DNA of 41,958 nt from Bradyrhizobium sp. S69 (lineage in GTDB: Bacteria > Pseudomonadota > Alphaproteobacteria > Rhizobiales > Xanthobacteraceae): assembly GCF_009766005.1 (NCBI RefSeq), contig NZ_LMUK01000036.1:7341-49298 (forward strand), in the 5' to 3' direction. How positions within the stretch are numbered: position 1 is the first letter of the stretch; each line of letters begins with the position of its first letter. Of the stretch, positions 10,799-18,669 are shown in pieces. Made by a program: the position numbers and the translations under genes. The notes under the pieces are model-generated. The model had not been told where the DNA came from. It saw only the letters and a program-made list of their open reading frames with translations, and made no database searches.

Positions 10799-11419
10799 CT
10801 AGTAGCCTTTATACTCCCTGATAGTCACGCGGCTCGGATCGCCTTCAACCGGGGTCGCTACCAACAAACCAGTCGGGTCGGCAGCGTTGATTGTTAGCAA
10901 GTTGTCGGTATCTGGTTCTGAATACGTGAGCGTATGTCCATAAATCCCGCCGAAATTCGTGCGGTTGGCGTTGTCAGTGGCAGTGATCTTGCGATTACTC
11001 TCGGCGGCAGTAATCTGAGGGCCCGCTGGTGGAGTGCCAGTGGAAAATTTTTTATAAACATAGCTGTCAACCATATGATTTTCATCGCGCAGGGGAGCTA
11101 GGACACCATTCGATGTAGGGGGGTCTGTTGGCGTGGGATTAGCGTAGCCGCCAAAGGGAGCAGCTTTGGCTGCGCCTTGATCCAAAGTCAGGTTGGGGGC
11201 TGCACCATCACCGCCTGCAGCCGGCGCACCGGCATCGGGTTGACCGGCTCCCGTTGCGGGCGGTTGCTGCGGCGGGCCTTGCGGCTCGGCCTGGGCCTGT
11301 TGAATCTGCGCCTGTTGAGCAGGGCCATCCGCGGCGAACGGATCGTAGTCAACGGGAACGAGCGAGTGGTCATCGAAATCCGGCTGATAGTCGACCGGCA
11401 CCAGAGAGTAACCAGGCAT
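10799..11419 (-). CDS. Unknown protein with N-terminal SLVPVDY repeats
   Basis: This 206-residue protein is not recognised. It opens with two near-copies of a short motif, SLVPVDYQPDF (5-15) and SLVPVDYDPFA (19-29). A Gln/Pro/Ala/Gly-rich linker follows (about 30-85), then a C-terminal region of about 100 residues rich in Thr, Asn and Asp (KITATDNANRTNFGGIYGHT, LLTINAADPTGLL) that could form beta structure. There is no signal peptide or membrane segment. My recollection is that similar PVD(Y/H)DPF motifs occur in other rhizobial proteins, some in phage-related settings, but I cannot verify this. Base composition appears less GC-rich than neighbouring core genes, consistent with accessory DNA. 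Confidence 0.65.
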   Translation of the reverse strand: MPGYSLVPVDYQPDFDDHSLVPVDYDPFAADGPAQQAQIQQAQAEPQGPPQQPPATGAGQPDAGAPAAGGDGAAPNLTLDQGAAKAAPFGGYANPTPTDPPTSNGVLAPLRDENHMVDSYVYKKFSTGTPPAGPQITAAESNRKITATDNANRTNFGGIYGHTLTYSEPDTDNLLTINAADPTGLLVATPVEGDPSRVTIREYKGY

Positions 11420-11992
11420 GATGGATCACCTACAGGTAGTTGCGGACACCTCCGGGTGAGCCCGTGATGTGACCGCGCCCTCGCGGAGAGGGCTGGGTTG
11501 GTTTTAAGTGTTTGAGTGCTTGAAGGATGGCTTGCGCAATGGCGGAAGCGTCGATTGGTCAGGTTCGGCGCGCTCGGCAGCGTATGGCCTGACAGCGTAT
11601 CGTCTGATTCAAAAAGCCCGCAGCGGATTTTCCGGCGCGGGCCTAATTCTTGCGACGATGAAGATATGCCGGTGATTTGCCCGACGTGTCAAAATGTTTT
11701 TGCGGGATCGCTCAAAAGGCCGGACCATGCTACTTTGCATGGGGTCGTTTTGGATATTTTCGTTGAAAGGCCCATCCATGGTTCAGAAACCATGCCGGGT
11801 CGGAGCGATCACGGTCAAGCAGCTCGTAGGGCGCAACAGCGCGGCGTATTGCGCCGCCGTGCAAAGATGGGTGGATGACGCTCCACACATCCGTCCTAAT
11901 TAATCGCCAAAAGACGGCTGTCCCGCCTTCCGCTGTGCCTGCGTTATGACTACCGTGCTTTCCCGATCCGCCCCCCGAATGAGGCCATTCGC
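11420..11992. other. Noncoding stretch upstream of pgm
   Basis: These 573 bp contain only short overlapping frames without convincing starts or composition. Visible items are a small GC hairpin near 11475-11495 (GCCCTCGCGGAGAGGGC), a dispersed-repeat fragment at 11725-11762, and a CCATGGTTCAGAAACCATG palindrome near 11774. The promoter for the gene starting at 11993 should be in the last 100 bp. I see no RNA gene here. Confidence 0.5.
11725..11762 (+). repeat. TACTTTGCATGGGG repeat fragment, copy 1
   Basis: CCATGCTACTTTGCATGGGG followed by TCGTTTTGGATATTTTCG. A related fragment, with ACTTTGCATGGGGT then TGTTTTCGCGATTTTG, lies at 27626-27663. The two copies share the core and the T-rich tail, so this is a second small family of dispersed intergenic sequences. 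Confidence 0.65.
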
Positions 11993-13492
11993 ATGTTTCC
12001 AAAGCCGAAATCCGTGCTGGTTCCCAACACCTATGCTTTCGAATCCGAGCCGATGGTGAAGGCGACCGGGTTTCGCGAATACGACGCCCGTTGGCTGTTC
12101 GGCAAGGAAATCAATCTGATGGGCATCCAGGCGCTGGGCATGGGGCTCGGCGCGCTGATCTCGGAGCTCGGCGCCAAACAGGAAATCGTCACCGGACATG
12201 ATTTCCGCAGCTATTCGGCCTCGATCAAATATGCACTGATTTCGGGGCTGTTGGCCTCGGGCTGCAAGGTTCACGACATCGGGCTGTGCATGACGCCGAT
12301 GGCGTATTTCGCCCAGTTCGAGCTCGACGTGCCCTGCGTCGCGATGGTGACGGCGTCGCACAACGACAATGGCTGGACCGGGGTCAAGATGGGCGCCAAC
12401 CGTCCGCTGACCTTCGGCCCGGACGAAATGAACCGCCTCAAGGAGATCGTGCTCAACGCCGATTTCAAAAACAAGGTCGGCGGCTCCTATCAGTTCCACG
12501 AGAATTTCCCGGCGCGCTACATCGCCGACCTCACCAAGCGCCCGAAACTGAAGCGCAAGCTCAAGGTCGTGGTCGCCTGCGGCAACGGCACCGCGGGCGC
12601 GTTTGCGCCCCAGGTGATGGAGGCGATCGGCTGCGAGGTGGTGCCGCTCGACACGAACCTCGATCATACCTTCCCGAAATACAATCCCAATCCCGAAGAC
12701 ATGGAAATGCTGCACGCGATCCGCGACGCGGTGCTGGAGCACAAGGCCGATGTCGGACTGGGCTTTGACGGCGACGGCGACCGCTGCGGCGTGGTCGACA
12801 ATACCGGCGAGGAGATCTTTGCCGACAAGGTCGGCGTGATGCTGGCGCGCGACATGTCGGCGATCACCCCCAATGCGCAATTCGTGGTCGACGTGAAATC
12901 GACCGGGCTGTTCGTCACCGATCCCGTGCTGCAAAAGCAGGGCGCCAAGACCACGTACTGGAAGACCGGCCATTCCTACATGAAGCGCCGCACCAACGAA
13001 CTCGGCGCGCTGGCGGGCTTCGAGAAGTCCGGCCACTTCTTCTTCAACAAGCCGTTCGGCCGCGGCTATGACGATGGTCTGATCTCGGCGATCGCGGTCT
13101 GCGAAATGATGGACCGGGCGCCCGGCAAGTCGATGGCGGATTTGAAGAACGCGCTGCCGAAGACCTGGTCGTCGCCGACCATGTCGCCGCATTGCACGGA
13201 CGAGGCCAAATACGGCATCGTCGATTCCGTGGTGAAGCATTTCGAGGCGATGCAGAACAAGAGCGAGAAGGTCGCGGGCCAATCGATCCGCGATCTCGTC
13301 ACCGTCAACGGCGTGCGGGTCACGGTCGAGGACGGCAGCTGGGGCCTGGTGCGGGCGTCGTCCAACAAGCCGGAACTGGTGGTGGTGGTCGAAAGCCCGG
13401 TGTCCGAGCAACGGATGCGCGACCTGTTCGAGGCGATGGATTCGGTGCTGCGCACCCATCCCGAGGTCGGCGAATATAATCAGAAGATTTGA
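11993..13492 (+). CDS. Phosphomannomutase/phosphoglucomutase
   Basis: This 499-residue alpha-D-phosphohexomutase interconverts hexose 6-phosphate and 1-phosphate, feeding UDP-glucose or GDP-mannose synthesis. Motifs: active-site serine loop TASHNDN (S122), metal loop DGDGDR (D259, D261, D263), sugar-binding loop EKSGH (344-348), and the C-terminal phosphate-binding RASSNKPELVV. It belongs to the AlgC/ManB-like branch; specificity (glucose, mannose or both) cannot be read from sequence alone. With ugd in the same window it would serve polysaccharide precursor synthesis. Its last 13 bp overlap the end of the convergent gene at 13480. Confidence 0.92.
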   Translation: MFPKPKSVLVPNTYAFESEPMVKATGFREYDARWLFGKEINLMGIQALGMGLGALISELGAKQEIVTGHDFRSYSASIKYALISGLLASGCKVHDIGLCMTPMAYFAQFELDVPCVAMVTASHNDNGWTGVKMGANRPLTFGPDEMNRLKEIVLNADFKNKVGGSYQFHENFPARYIADLTKRPKLKRKLKVVVACGNGTAGAFAPQVMEAIGCEVVPLDTNLDHTFPKYNPNPEDMEMLHAIRDAVLEHKADVGLGFDGDGDRCGVVDNTGEEIFADKVGVMLARDMSAITPNAQFVVDVKSTGLFVTDPVLQKQGAKTTYWKTGHSYMKRRTNELGALAGFEKSGHFFFNKPFGRGYDDGLISAIAVCEMMDRAPGKSMADLKNALPKTWSSPTMSPHCTDEAKYGIVDSVVKHFEAMQNKSEKVAGQSIRDLVTVNGVRVTVEDGSWGLVRASSNKPELVVVVESPVSEQRMRDLFEAMDSVLRTHPEVGEYNQKI

Positions 13493-15243
13493 GGCGGCCT
13501 GCCATCAGAGGGCTTTGGCTGGCCTCTATTGGCGTGCGCTTGCCGATCTGGCTCCAGCCAGCCTTTGTATCGAACGATGAGCCCCGTCAGGGGATGCCAG
13601 ATCCTGACATGGAAATGGAATTGGCCGTCTTCGGTGGTCTCATAGGAGTCCGAGCGCGGGCATAGCCACATCGGAAGCGCGATGCCGAAGGCGGTCCAGC
13701 GGCGCAACCGCAGCGACAATCGCTCGTTCTCCACGACCAGCGCCATCGCGAAGGTCAGCGGGCCGAAGCGCTCGCACAGCAGCGCTGCCGATTTTTCGTT
13801 GCCGGCGAATTGGCGGCTTGAAAAGGCTTGGCTTGAAAGGACTTGGTCGCCGAATCTCCTGGTCCATGTCTCGGTGCCATCAGAGGCACCGAATTCCACG
13901 CTGACCGGCGTATCGGCAACCGCCTTGGGAAAACCGATGATGAACGCGGCCAAACGCGCCAGCAGGCTGCCGCCGCGTTCGACGCTGGCGCGCCCTCGCG
14001 CCGAAGCCGTCGTGTCGAAATCGTGCAGATTCCTGATCGCGCCGGGCAACTCGTTCCAGGCTGTTCCCAGCACCCGCGCGTAGAGCGGTGCGGCGGCTAC
14101 CGGGCTGTCGTCTCTGACGCCGGCATAAATCGTCCGGTTGGCAAACAGCCTTTCATAGTCGGCAAGTTCCAGATCCCGCACGGCGGCACGCGCGCCCGGC
14201 GCGGGCAGCTTCCCGTCGAGGATATTTCGTACCAGCGCTTGCACCGCCATCGATGGAATCAGCGGGCCATCGTCGCCTTCGGCGAGCAGGTGCCACGATC
14301 GGCTGGATGGTGCGCCCGATCTGTCGGTCCCTTTCACCGCAACGAACATGCCGCCGCGATGCTCGCCCCAGCGCAGATGGTTGGTCGCCCAATGCATCAG
14401 CGGCGCGAGACCCGACACGGTCGGGAGCAATCTCCAACGCACGAGCCACGCCAGAGCCGCCAGCGCACGGTGCAATATCGCGGGAACCGGACCTGCGCCC
14501 ATCCAGATCGTGGTGGCGTCGGGCCACAGTTCGGTCAGTACGCGCAGGTCGGGAACGTCGACCAGCGAGAACATCGTATTGTGCAACGGCAGCCGGCCCG
14601 GCGGCGCCACCGTGAAGCGCAACTGCTCGGTAAAGGGATAGCCCGTCGCGGTCTTGCCGTCGCGCTTGAGCGCAACCGGTTGACCGGCATAACCGGCAAT
14701 GGCGCGGATAACGTTTTCGCCCACCCCTGCAAAGGGCGACGGGGCGATGCCGCCATGTATCGTGTCCACCCGTTCCATATCGGATGAAAGGTGGCGGACC
14801 ACCGCGGCGGTGAGGACGGGAAAACTGGAAACGCCTGACAGCACGTAGCAGCCGGCGGTCCGGGCAGCCGCGTCGAACCCGCCGACCCCGGCGACGAAAT
14901 CCGAGCCGTCGGCCAGATCGAGATAGTTCACGCGCTGGCCGATACAGGCTTCAATGACGCGGTAGCGATCATCGCCATAGGCCTGAAACGGGCCGCTGGC
15001 ATCGACCAGGATATCGGGCCGCCGCGATGCAATCTGGGCTGTGAGATCGCCGTTGCGATCGAACGCGGCGGGAACGAGCTGCGCTTTGGCTTGATGGCGC
15101 GCCTGGCAGAAGGCGCTGGCTTTTTGCAGCGACCGGCCGGCGACGGTCAGGCTCAGCCGCGGGTCGTCTTCCAGCAATTCGACGATGCGGCCGCCGAAGA
15201 TTCCATATCCGCCGATGATGAGAATGTTGAGGCGGTCGGTCAT
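13480..15243 (-). CDS. Saccharopine-dehydrogenase-like protein with C-terminal DUF4166
   Basis: This 587-residue protein starts with a Rossmann NAD(P)-binding domain of the saccharopine dehydrogenase/short-chain type (LNILIIGGYGIFGGRIVELL, 6-25; the motif continues with DASGPFQAYG and GQRVNYLDLADG). The C-terminal ~190 residues (from about LYARVLGTAWNELPGAIRNLHD) look like DUF4166, with a beta-rich end FHFHVRIWHPLTGLIVRYKGWL. The substrate is unknown; true lysine-pathway saccharopine dehydrogenases lack this C-terminal domain. The ATG at 15243 is preferred over an upstream GTG/ATG extension to 15291 because it gives the usual MTxxLNILIIGGYG opening. A 15-bp tandem duplication at 13815-13844 encodes repeated Ser-Ser-Gln/Arg residues. 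Confidence 0.85.
   Translation of the reverse strand: MTDRLNILIIGGYGIFGGRIVELLEDDPRLSLTVAGRSLQKASAFCQARHQAKAQLVPAAFDRNGDLTAQIASRRPDILVDASGPFQAYGDDRYRVIEACIGQRVNYLDLADGSDFVAGVGGFDAAARTAGCYVLSGVSSFPVLTAAVVRHLSSDMERVDTIHGGIAPSPFAGVGENVIRAIAGYAGQPVALKRDGKTATGYPFTEQLRFTVAPPGRLPLHNTMFSLVDVPDLRVLTELWPDATTIWMGAGPVPAILHRALAALAWLVRWRLLPTVSGLAPLMHWATNHLRWGEHRGGMFVAVKGTDRSGAPSSRSWHLLAEGDDGPLIPSMAVQALVRNILDGKLPAPGARAAVRDLELADYERLFANRTIYAGVRDDSPVAAAPLYARVLGTAWNELPGAIRNLHDFDTTASARGRASVERGGSLLARLAAFIIGFPKAVADTPVSVEFGASDGTETWTRRFGDQVLSSQAFSSRQFAGNEKSAALLCERFGPLTFAMALVVENERLSLRLRRWTAFGIALPMWLCPRSDSYETTEDGQFHFHVRIWHPLTGLIVRYKGWLEPDRQAHANRGQPKPSDGRPPQIF
13815..13844. repeat. 15-bp in-frame tandem duplication
   Basis: GGCTTGAAAAGGCTT is followed directly by GGCTTGAAAGGACTT on the plus strand. 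On the coding strand this yields SSQAF/SSRQF. It resembles the duplicated unit in hrpB and the pair upstream of dapD. Confidence 0.75.
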
Positions 15244-15325
15244 GGACGAGATCCCCAGCGCGTAGCGATCGCGGCAATGAAGCCCGTCCATTCCCTCCCG
15301 TCTAGCGGGAAGGAGAGGTTATCTT

Positions 15326-15826
15326 TTACGCCGCCGGCACCGGCAGCGCGGTGACCGACTTGATCTTCTCCATCGCAAAACGCGACGTCACGTTCTTCAG
15401 CGGCACCGCGCTGATCAGCTTTTTGTAGAACACGTCGTAGCTCTGCATGTCCGCGACCACGACGCGCAGCATGTAATCGACGTCGCCGGCCATCCGGTAG
15501 AATTCCATCACCTCCGGCATGGCGCTGACTGCGTCGGCGAAGGTTCGAAGCCAGGCCTCCGAATGATCGGCGCTCTCGACCGAGACGAACACCGAGATGC
15601 CGAGGCCGATCTTGTTCTGGTCGACCAGCGCCACCCGGCGCAGGATCACGCCGTCAGCCTCGAGCCGTTGGATGCGCTTCCAGCATGGCGTCGATGACAG
15701 GCCGACCCGGTCGCCGATCTCGGCCACCGACAGCGAGGCGTCTTCCTGCAGCACGGTGAGAATTTTGCGGTCGATCGCGTCGAGCCGGCGGTTGGGCTCG
15801 AGGACGTGAACGGCGAGGTCGGTCAT
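15326..15826 (-). CDS. Lrp/AsnC-family transcriptional regulator
   Basis: A 166-residue protein with an N-terminal winged helix-turn-helix (LDAIDRKILTVLQEDA...VAEIGDRVGLSSTPCWKRIQRLEADGVI, residues 15-61) and a C-terminal RAM/ligand-binding domain (GISVFVSVES...FYRMAGDVDYMLRVVVADMQSYDVFYKKLI). Such proteins bind amino acids and act as octameric DNA-binding regulators. A longer frame to 15976 exists, but ATG 15826 gives the standard length. The gene follows the DUF4166 gene's start by about 80 bp on the same strand. Its targets are unknown. Confidence 0.93.
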   Translation of the reverse strand: MTDLAVHVLEPNRRLDAIDRKILTVLQEDASLSVAEIGDRVGLSSTPCWKRIQRLEADGVILRRVALVDQNKIGLGISVFVSVESADHSEAWLRTFADAVSAMPEVMEFYRMAGDVDYMLRVVVADMQSYDVFYKKLISAVPLKNVTSRFAMEKIKSVTALPVPAA

Positions 15827-15896
15827 GGGAAGAACTTTGTTCCATATGAGCGGTAGATCACACTCATATATAGAAAATTCTTCTAGGACAAGCCCA

Positions 15897-16880
15897 TTAT
15901 GGCGGCGGCGGCGCCGAATCGACCGTCTGGCCTTGGGCCAAAAGCTGTTCAACTTCAATGCGCTCCGGTGCAGCATAAGCGCCGCCGAACCGGGTGCATT
16001 TCAGCGCCGCGGCGGCGGAGGCAAATCGCAGGGCTTGCCGAAGCTCCTGGTTCTCGGTGATCGCCAACGTGAAGGCGCCGTGGAACACGTCGCCGGCGCC
16101 CAGCGTGTCCACGGTATGCACCGGGAACGCGGGTGTGCGCTGCAGGTTCTGGTTTTCATCGAGCCACAGCGTGCCTTGCGGCCCCTGGGTGCCCGCCAGG
16201 AACGAGGGGGTCAGCCTGGCAATTTTTTTCAGCGCCTCGCCGTCGTCGGCGATGCCGGCGGTGGACCGCAAGGCGTCGCTGGAAAACACCAGATGCGATG
16301 ACGCGGTCAACAGGCCTTCCCGCAGCGACATGGTGCGATCGACATCCACCACCACGGGAATGCCGCGCCGGCGCGCCTCGGCGCAGAGATCCGTGCAGAA
16401 TTCGGCGCAGCGGCTTTCGGTCAGGATGGCGCTGCAATCGTCGAGCAATATGTCGGCATCGGGCAGGCTGACCTTCCACAATTCCGGATCGCGGAACGTC
16501 ACCGCGGTGCGCTCGCCGCTGGGGTCGATCATGATGTTCGAGATCGGCGTCACCAGGCCCGGCATGTGCACGAGGTGCCTGGTGTCGATGCCCTCTTCGG
16601 CAAGCTTGTCGAAAATATACCGGCTCGAGGTTTCGGCGGCGTCGCCCATCGGCCCGCAGATCGAGGCCCGGCCGCCCAGGCGAACGATACCGATCGACGC
16701 GTTGAGCGCGTTGCCGCCGCCGATCTGGTCGAAATGGCTGGCGCTTACCTTGAAGCCGCGCTCGGGCAGTTCCTCGATCCGAAAGATCAGGTCACGTACC
16801 GGGATGCCAATGCACAGGATACGCGGCGGGTTTTTAGACTTTTGTTTTGACGCGTTTTCTTGACGCGAACCGGTGCCCAC
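15897..16880 (-). CDS. PfkB-family carbohydrate kinase, 5' end in a repeat
   Basis: A ribokinase-like sugar or nucleoside kinase of about 327 residues. Seen: the N-terminal motif GGGNALNASIGIVRLGG (PfkB signature 1) and the C-terminal DTLGAGDVFHGAF, whose aspartate is the catalytic base. The substrate is unknown. The conserved part begins at PPRILCIGIPV. Upstream of it, the reading frame passes into a dispersed repeat (16836-16899) and has no ATG. I give the GTG at 16880 as a provisional start, which makes the first ~15 residues repeat-derived; the upstream ATG at 16958 lies inside nudC. The normal start was probably lost or replaced. It is last in the HIT-nudC-pfkB cluster. Confidence 0.8.
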   Translation of the reverse strand: MGTGSRQENASKQKSKNPPRILCIGIPVRDLIFRIEELPERGFKVSASHFDQIGGGNALNASIGIVRLGGRASICGPMGDAAETSSRYIFDKLAEEGIDTRHLVHMPGLVTPISNIMIDPSGERTAVTFRDPELWKVSLPDADILLDDCSAILTESRCAEFCTDLCAEARRRGIPVVVDVDRTMSLREGLLTASSHLVFSSDALRSTAGIADDGEALKKIARLTPSFLAGTQGPQGTLWLDENQNLQRTPAFPVHTVDTLGAGDVFHGAFTLAITENQELRQALRFASAAAALKCTRFGGAYAAPERIEVEQLLAQGQTVDSAPPPP

Positions 16881-16899
16881 TTCGCTTGAAAACGCTCTA
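16836..16899. repeat. TAGAGC-type dispersed repeat, copy 3
   Basis: On the minus strand it reads TAGAGCGTTTTCAAGC, then GTGGGCACCGGTTCGCGTCA and AAACGCGTCAAAACAAAAG, ending at TCTAAAA. It matches copies at 3677 and 27516 but lacks their terminal CCGGTTCTGAT hairpin. The TAG at 16899-16897 is the stop codon of nudC, and the rest continues into the kinase reading frame. Confidence 0.85.
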
Positions 16900-17847
16900 G
16901 GCAATGCTATCGGGCCCCGCCTGCAACCATCGTCCGAGCAGATGATGCGCAATGGCAAACGGATGCGGCCCGGCCAGTCCGTCCGGATGCTGCCGCTTGA
17001 TCATCAAGGTGGCCTCCGTGCGGTCGAACCAGCGCGCGTCTTCCAGTTCCGAATGATCGACGATGATGTCTTCGTTGGTGGCGCGCGCCGTGCAACCGAT
17101 CATCAGCGATGACGGGTAGGGCCAGGGCTGCGTCATGTAGTAATTCACGTCGGTGCAGCGAATGCCGCTTTCCTCGAAGATTTCGCGGCGGACCGCGTCC
17201 TCGATGGTTTCGGCCGCCTCGACGAAACCGGCGAGGCACGAATACATCCCGGGCAGGAACTGCTTCTGCCGGCCCATCAGCACCTTGTCGCCTGATGTCA
17301 CCAGCATGATCACGACGGGGTCGGTGCGTGGAAAGTGCTCGGCCTTGCAATTGGGGCAATCGCGCTTCCAGCCGCCCTGCTTCATCGCCGTCCGGGTGCC
17401 GCAATTGGCGCAATAGCCATGGCGCTGATGCCAGCTCACCATCGATTTCGCCATCGCGATCGCCGACAATTGGTCGGCCGGCACCACGCCCTGCATCGCC
17501 ATGCCGCGCAATTCGCTGACCGCGACGTCGTCGCGGGTCAATAGCTTCTCCACGGCGGGGGCGCCGATGCCCATGCCGAAGATCGCGGCCCCCTCGCGCA
17601 AGCCCAAAAAGATGGTGCCGGGATTGGCGCCGTGCTTGAGCGCCTCGTCGATCGTCAAGAGCGCGCGCGAGCTGCCGTTTTCCCTGACGACCACCAGCGA
17701 ATCACGATGCAGCACATAGGCGCGCGTATCGGGCTTGCCTTCCAGCGCCAGCAGCTTGGCGTCGTCGGTACGCAAATGGGCGGCGCGATCGAGCACATGG
17801 GTGACGAAGGCCGGCTGGCCCAGCGGAAATGAATCGAATGCGGTCAT
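16897..17847 (-). CDS. nudC: NADH pyrophosphatase NudC
   Basis: This 316-residue Nudix hydrolase splits NAD(H) to NMN(H) and AMP and in other bacteria removes NAD caps from RNA. Seen: zinc ribbon C146, C149, C164 and C167 (CANC/CPNC), Nudix box GFVEAAETIEDAVRREIFEESGI (from G207), and the NudC-specific motif TQPWPYP (239-245, family SQPWPFP). Length is usual for the longer alphaproteobacterial form with an N-terminal domain. It starts 3 bp after the HIT gene stop, so the two are cotranscribed and probably translationally linked. Its own stop TAG belongs to a dispersed repeat. Confidence 0.95.
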   Translation of the reverse strand: MTAFDSFPLGQPAFVTHVLDRAAHLRTDDAKLLALEGKPDTRAYVLHRDSLVVVRENGSSRALLTIDEALKHGANPGTIFLGLREGAAIFGMGIGAPAVEKLLTRDDVAVSELRGMAMQGVVPADQLSAIAMAKSMVSWHQRHGYCANCGTRTAMKQGGWKRDCPNCKAEHFPRTDPVVIMLVTSGDKVLMGRQKQFLPGMYSCLAGFVEAAETIEDAVRREIFEESGIRCTDVNYYMTQPWPYPSSLMIGCTARATNEDIIVDHSELEDARWFDRTEATLMIKRQHPDGLAGPHPFAIAHHLLGRWLQAGPDSIA

Positions 17848-17850
17848 GGA

Positions 17851-18270
17851 TTACCCTAGCCAGATTTTACGGCGAAGCGCGCTGATGAAGTGCTGGACTT
17901 CCTCGGCGTCATGTTCGAGCGGCGGCATCACGCCCCAGACCGGGCGCGGCCAGGCGACATCGCTCGTGCGCCGGGCGATGATGTGGACATGCAGTTGCGG
18001 CACCACGTTGCCGAGCGCTGCGATATTCAATTTGTCGCATTTGGTGATGTCTTTCAGGGCGCGGCCGACGCGGCTGATTTCGGTCATCAATTGCGCCTGC
18101 TCGACCTCGTCGAGGTCGATGATCTCGCTGACTTCGGGCCGCCGCGGCACCAGCAACAGCCAGGGATAATGTGCGTCCTTGATCACCAGCACGCGGCTCA
18201 GCGGCAGGTCGCCGATGTCGATGGTGTCTTTTTTGAGCTGTGAGTTCAGCGACCAAGCGGAGTCGGGCAT
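17851..18270 (-). CDS. HIT-family hydrolase
   Basis: A 139-residue histidine-triad protein. The family motif H-x-H-x-H-xx appears here as Q92-L-H94-V-H96-II, so the first His is Gln while the two later histidines, including the nucleophile position, are kept. Family members hydrolyse or transfer nucleoside monophosphates (adenylyl-amidates, dinucleoside polyphosphates). As first gene of HIT-nudC-pfkB it suggests a small nucleotide-turnover operon, which is inference. It is divergent from the SRP RNA gene; a repetitive A-rich stretch lies just upstream. Confidence 0.92.
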   Translation of the reverse strand: MPDSAWSLNSQLKKDTIDIGDLPLSRVLVIKDAHYPWLLLVPRRPEVSEIIDLDEVEQAQLMTEISRVGRALKDITKCDKLNIAALGNVVPQLHVHIIARRTSDVAWPRPVWGVMPPLEHDAEEVQHFISALRRKIWLG

Positions 18271-18285
18271 GTCTATTCCTGCGAC

Positions 18286-18335
18286 GTCAAAAAAGACTTC
18301 AAAGAAGACCTGAAAGAAGAGGTCAAAAAGACTTC
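18286..18335. repeat. Degenerate direct repeats upstream of HIT/ffs
   Basis: GTCAAAAAAGACTTC and GTCAAAAAGACTTC flank a related GACCTGAAAGAAGAG stretch. The result is a purine-skewed 50-bp tract of repeated GACNT(C/G)AAAGAAGA-like units in the divergent promoter region of the HIT gene and the SRP RNA gene. Confidence 0.6.
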
Positions 18336-18453
18336 GATGCCCGGCATAGACCGTGCTTCAGGGCAAGTAATGCTTTTCCGTGTTTTTGCACAAGCCCCGC
18401 AAAGCGCGTGGCTGGCGCTTGCTTTCCGGCCCTTTTGGCCCCAAATAGGAGCC

Positions 18454-18549
18454 GGGAGATTGGCGGTGGACGAGCCACTCGCCAACCGGGTCAGGTCCGG
18501 AAGGAAGCAGCCCTAACGAGGTCCGGATCGGGTCGCTCGTCAGTCTCCT
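18454..18549 (+). ncRNA. ffs: Signal recognition particle RNA (4.5S type)
   Basis: The universally conserved SRP domain IV is present: GGTCAGGTCCGGAAGGAAGC followed by AGCCCTAA, with the closing strand GAGGTCCGGATCGGGT. Outer helices pair GGGAGATTGGCGG at the 5' side with the CAGTCTCCT region at the 3' side, giving a small hairpin RNA of about 96 nt. The ends are judged from pairing and may be off by a few bases. A T-rich run (TTTTT, TTTTTT) follows at 18555-18571. Its location directly before dnaX is typical for this group of bacteria. Confidence 0.93.
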
Positions 18550-18669
18550 ACCAGTTTTTCGCCTGTTTTTTCGGCCGAATCGCGCCAAAAAGGGGTGGCC
18601 CGTCCTGCGCTTGATTCTCCTGCTAGTCCGCAAGCCGGCTTCGAGTGACAATCAATTGCGGATCGATCG

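Noticed and set aside
11516..11903. Two short plus-strand frames in the spacer before pgm, one with a CPTC pair
   Set aside because: They overlap each other and the ACTTTGCATGGGG repeat and lack a convincing start or ribosome-binding site.
11900..13459. 519-residue minus-strand open frame
   Set aside because: Antisense to the phosphohexomutase; His/Arg/Asp-rich shadow composition.
13480..15243. True lysine-pathway saccharopine dehydrogenase
   Set aside because: Only the NAD(P)-binding part resembles it; the C-terminal DUF4166-like domain and the context do not support that pathway role.
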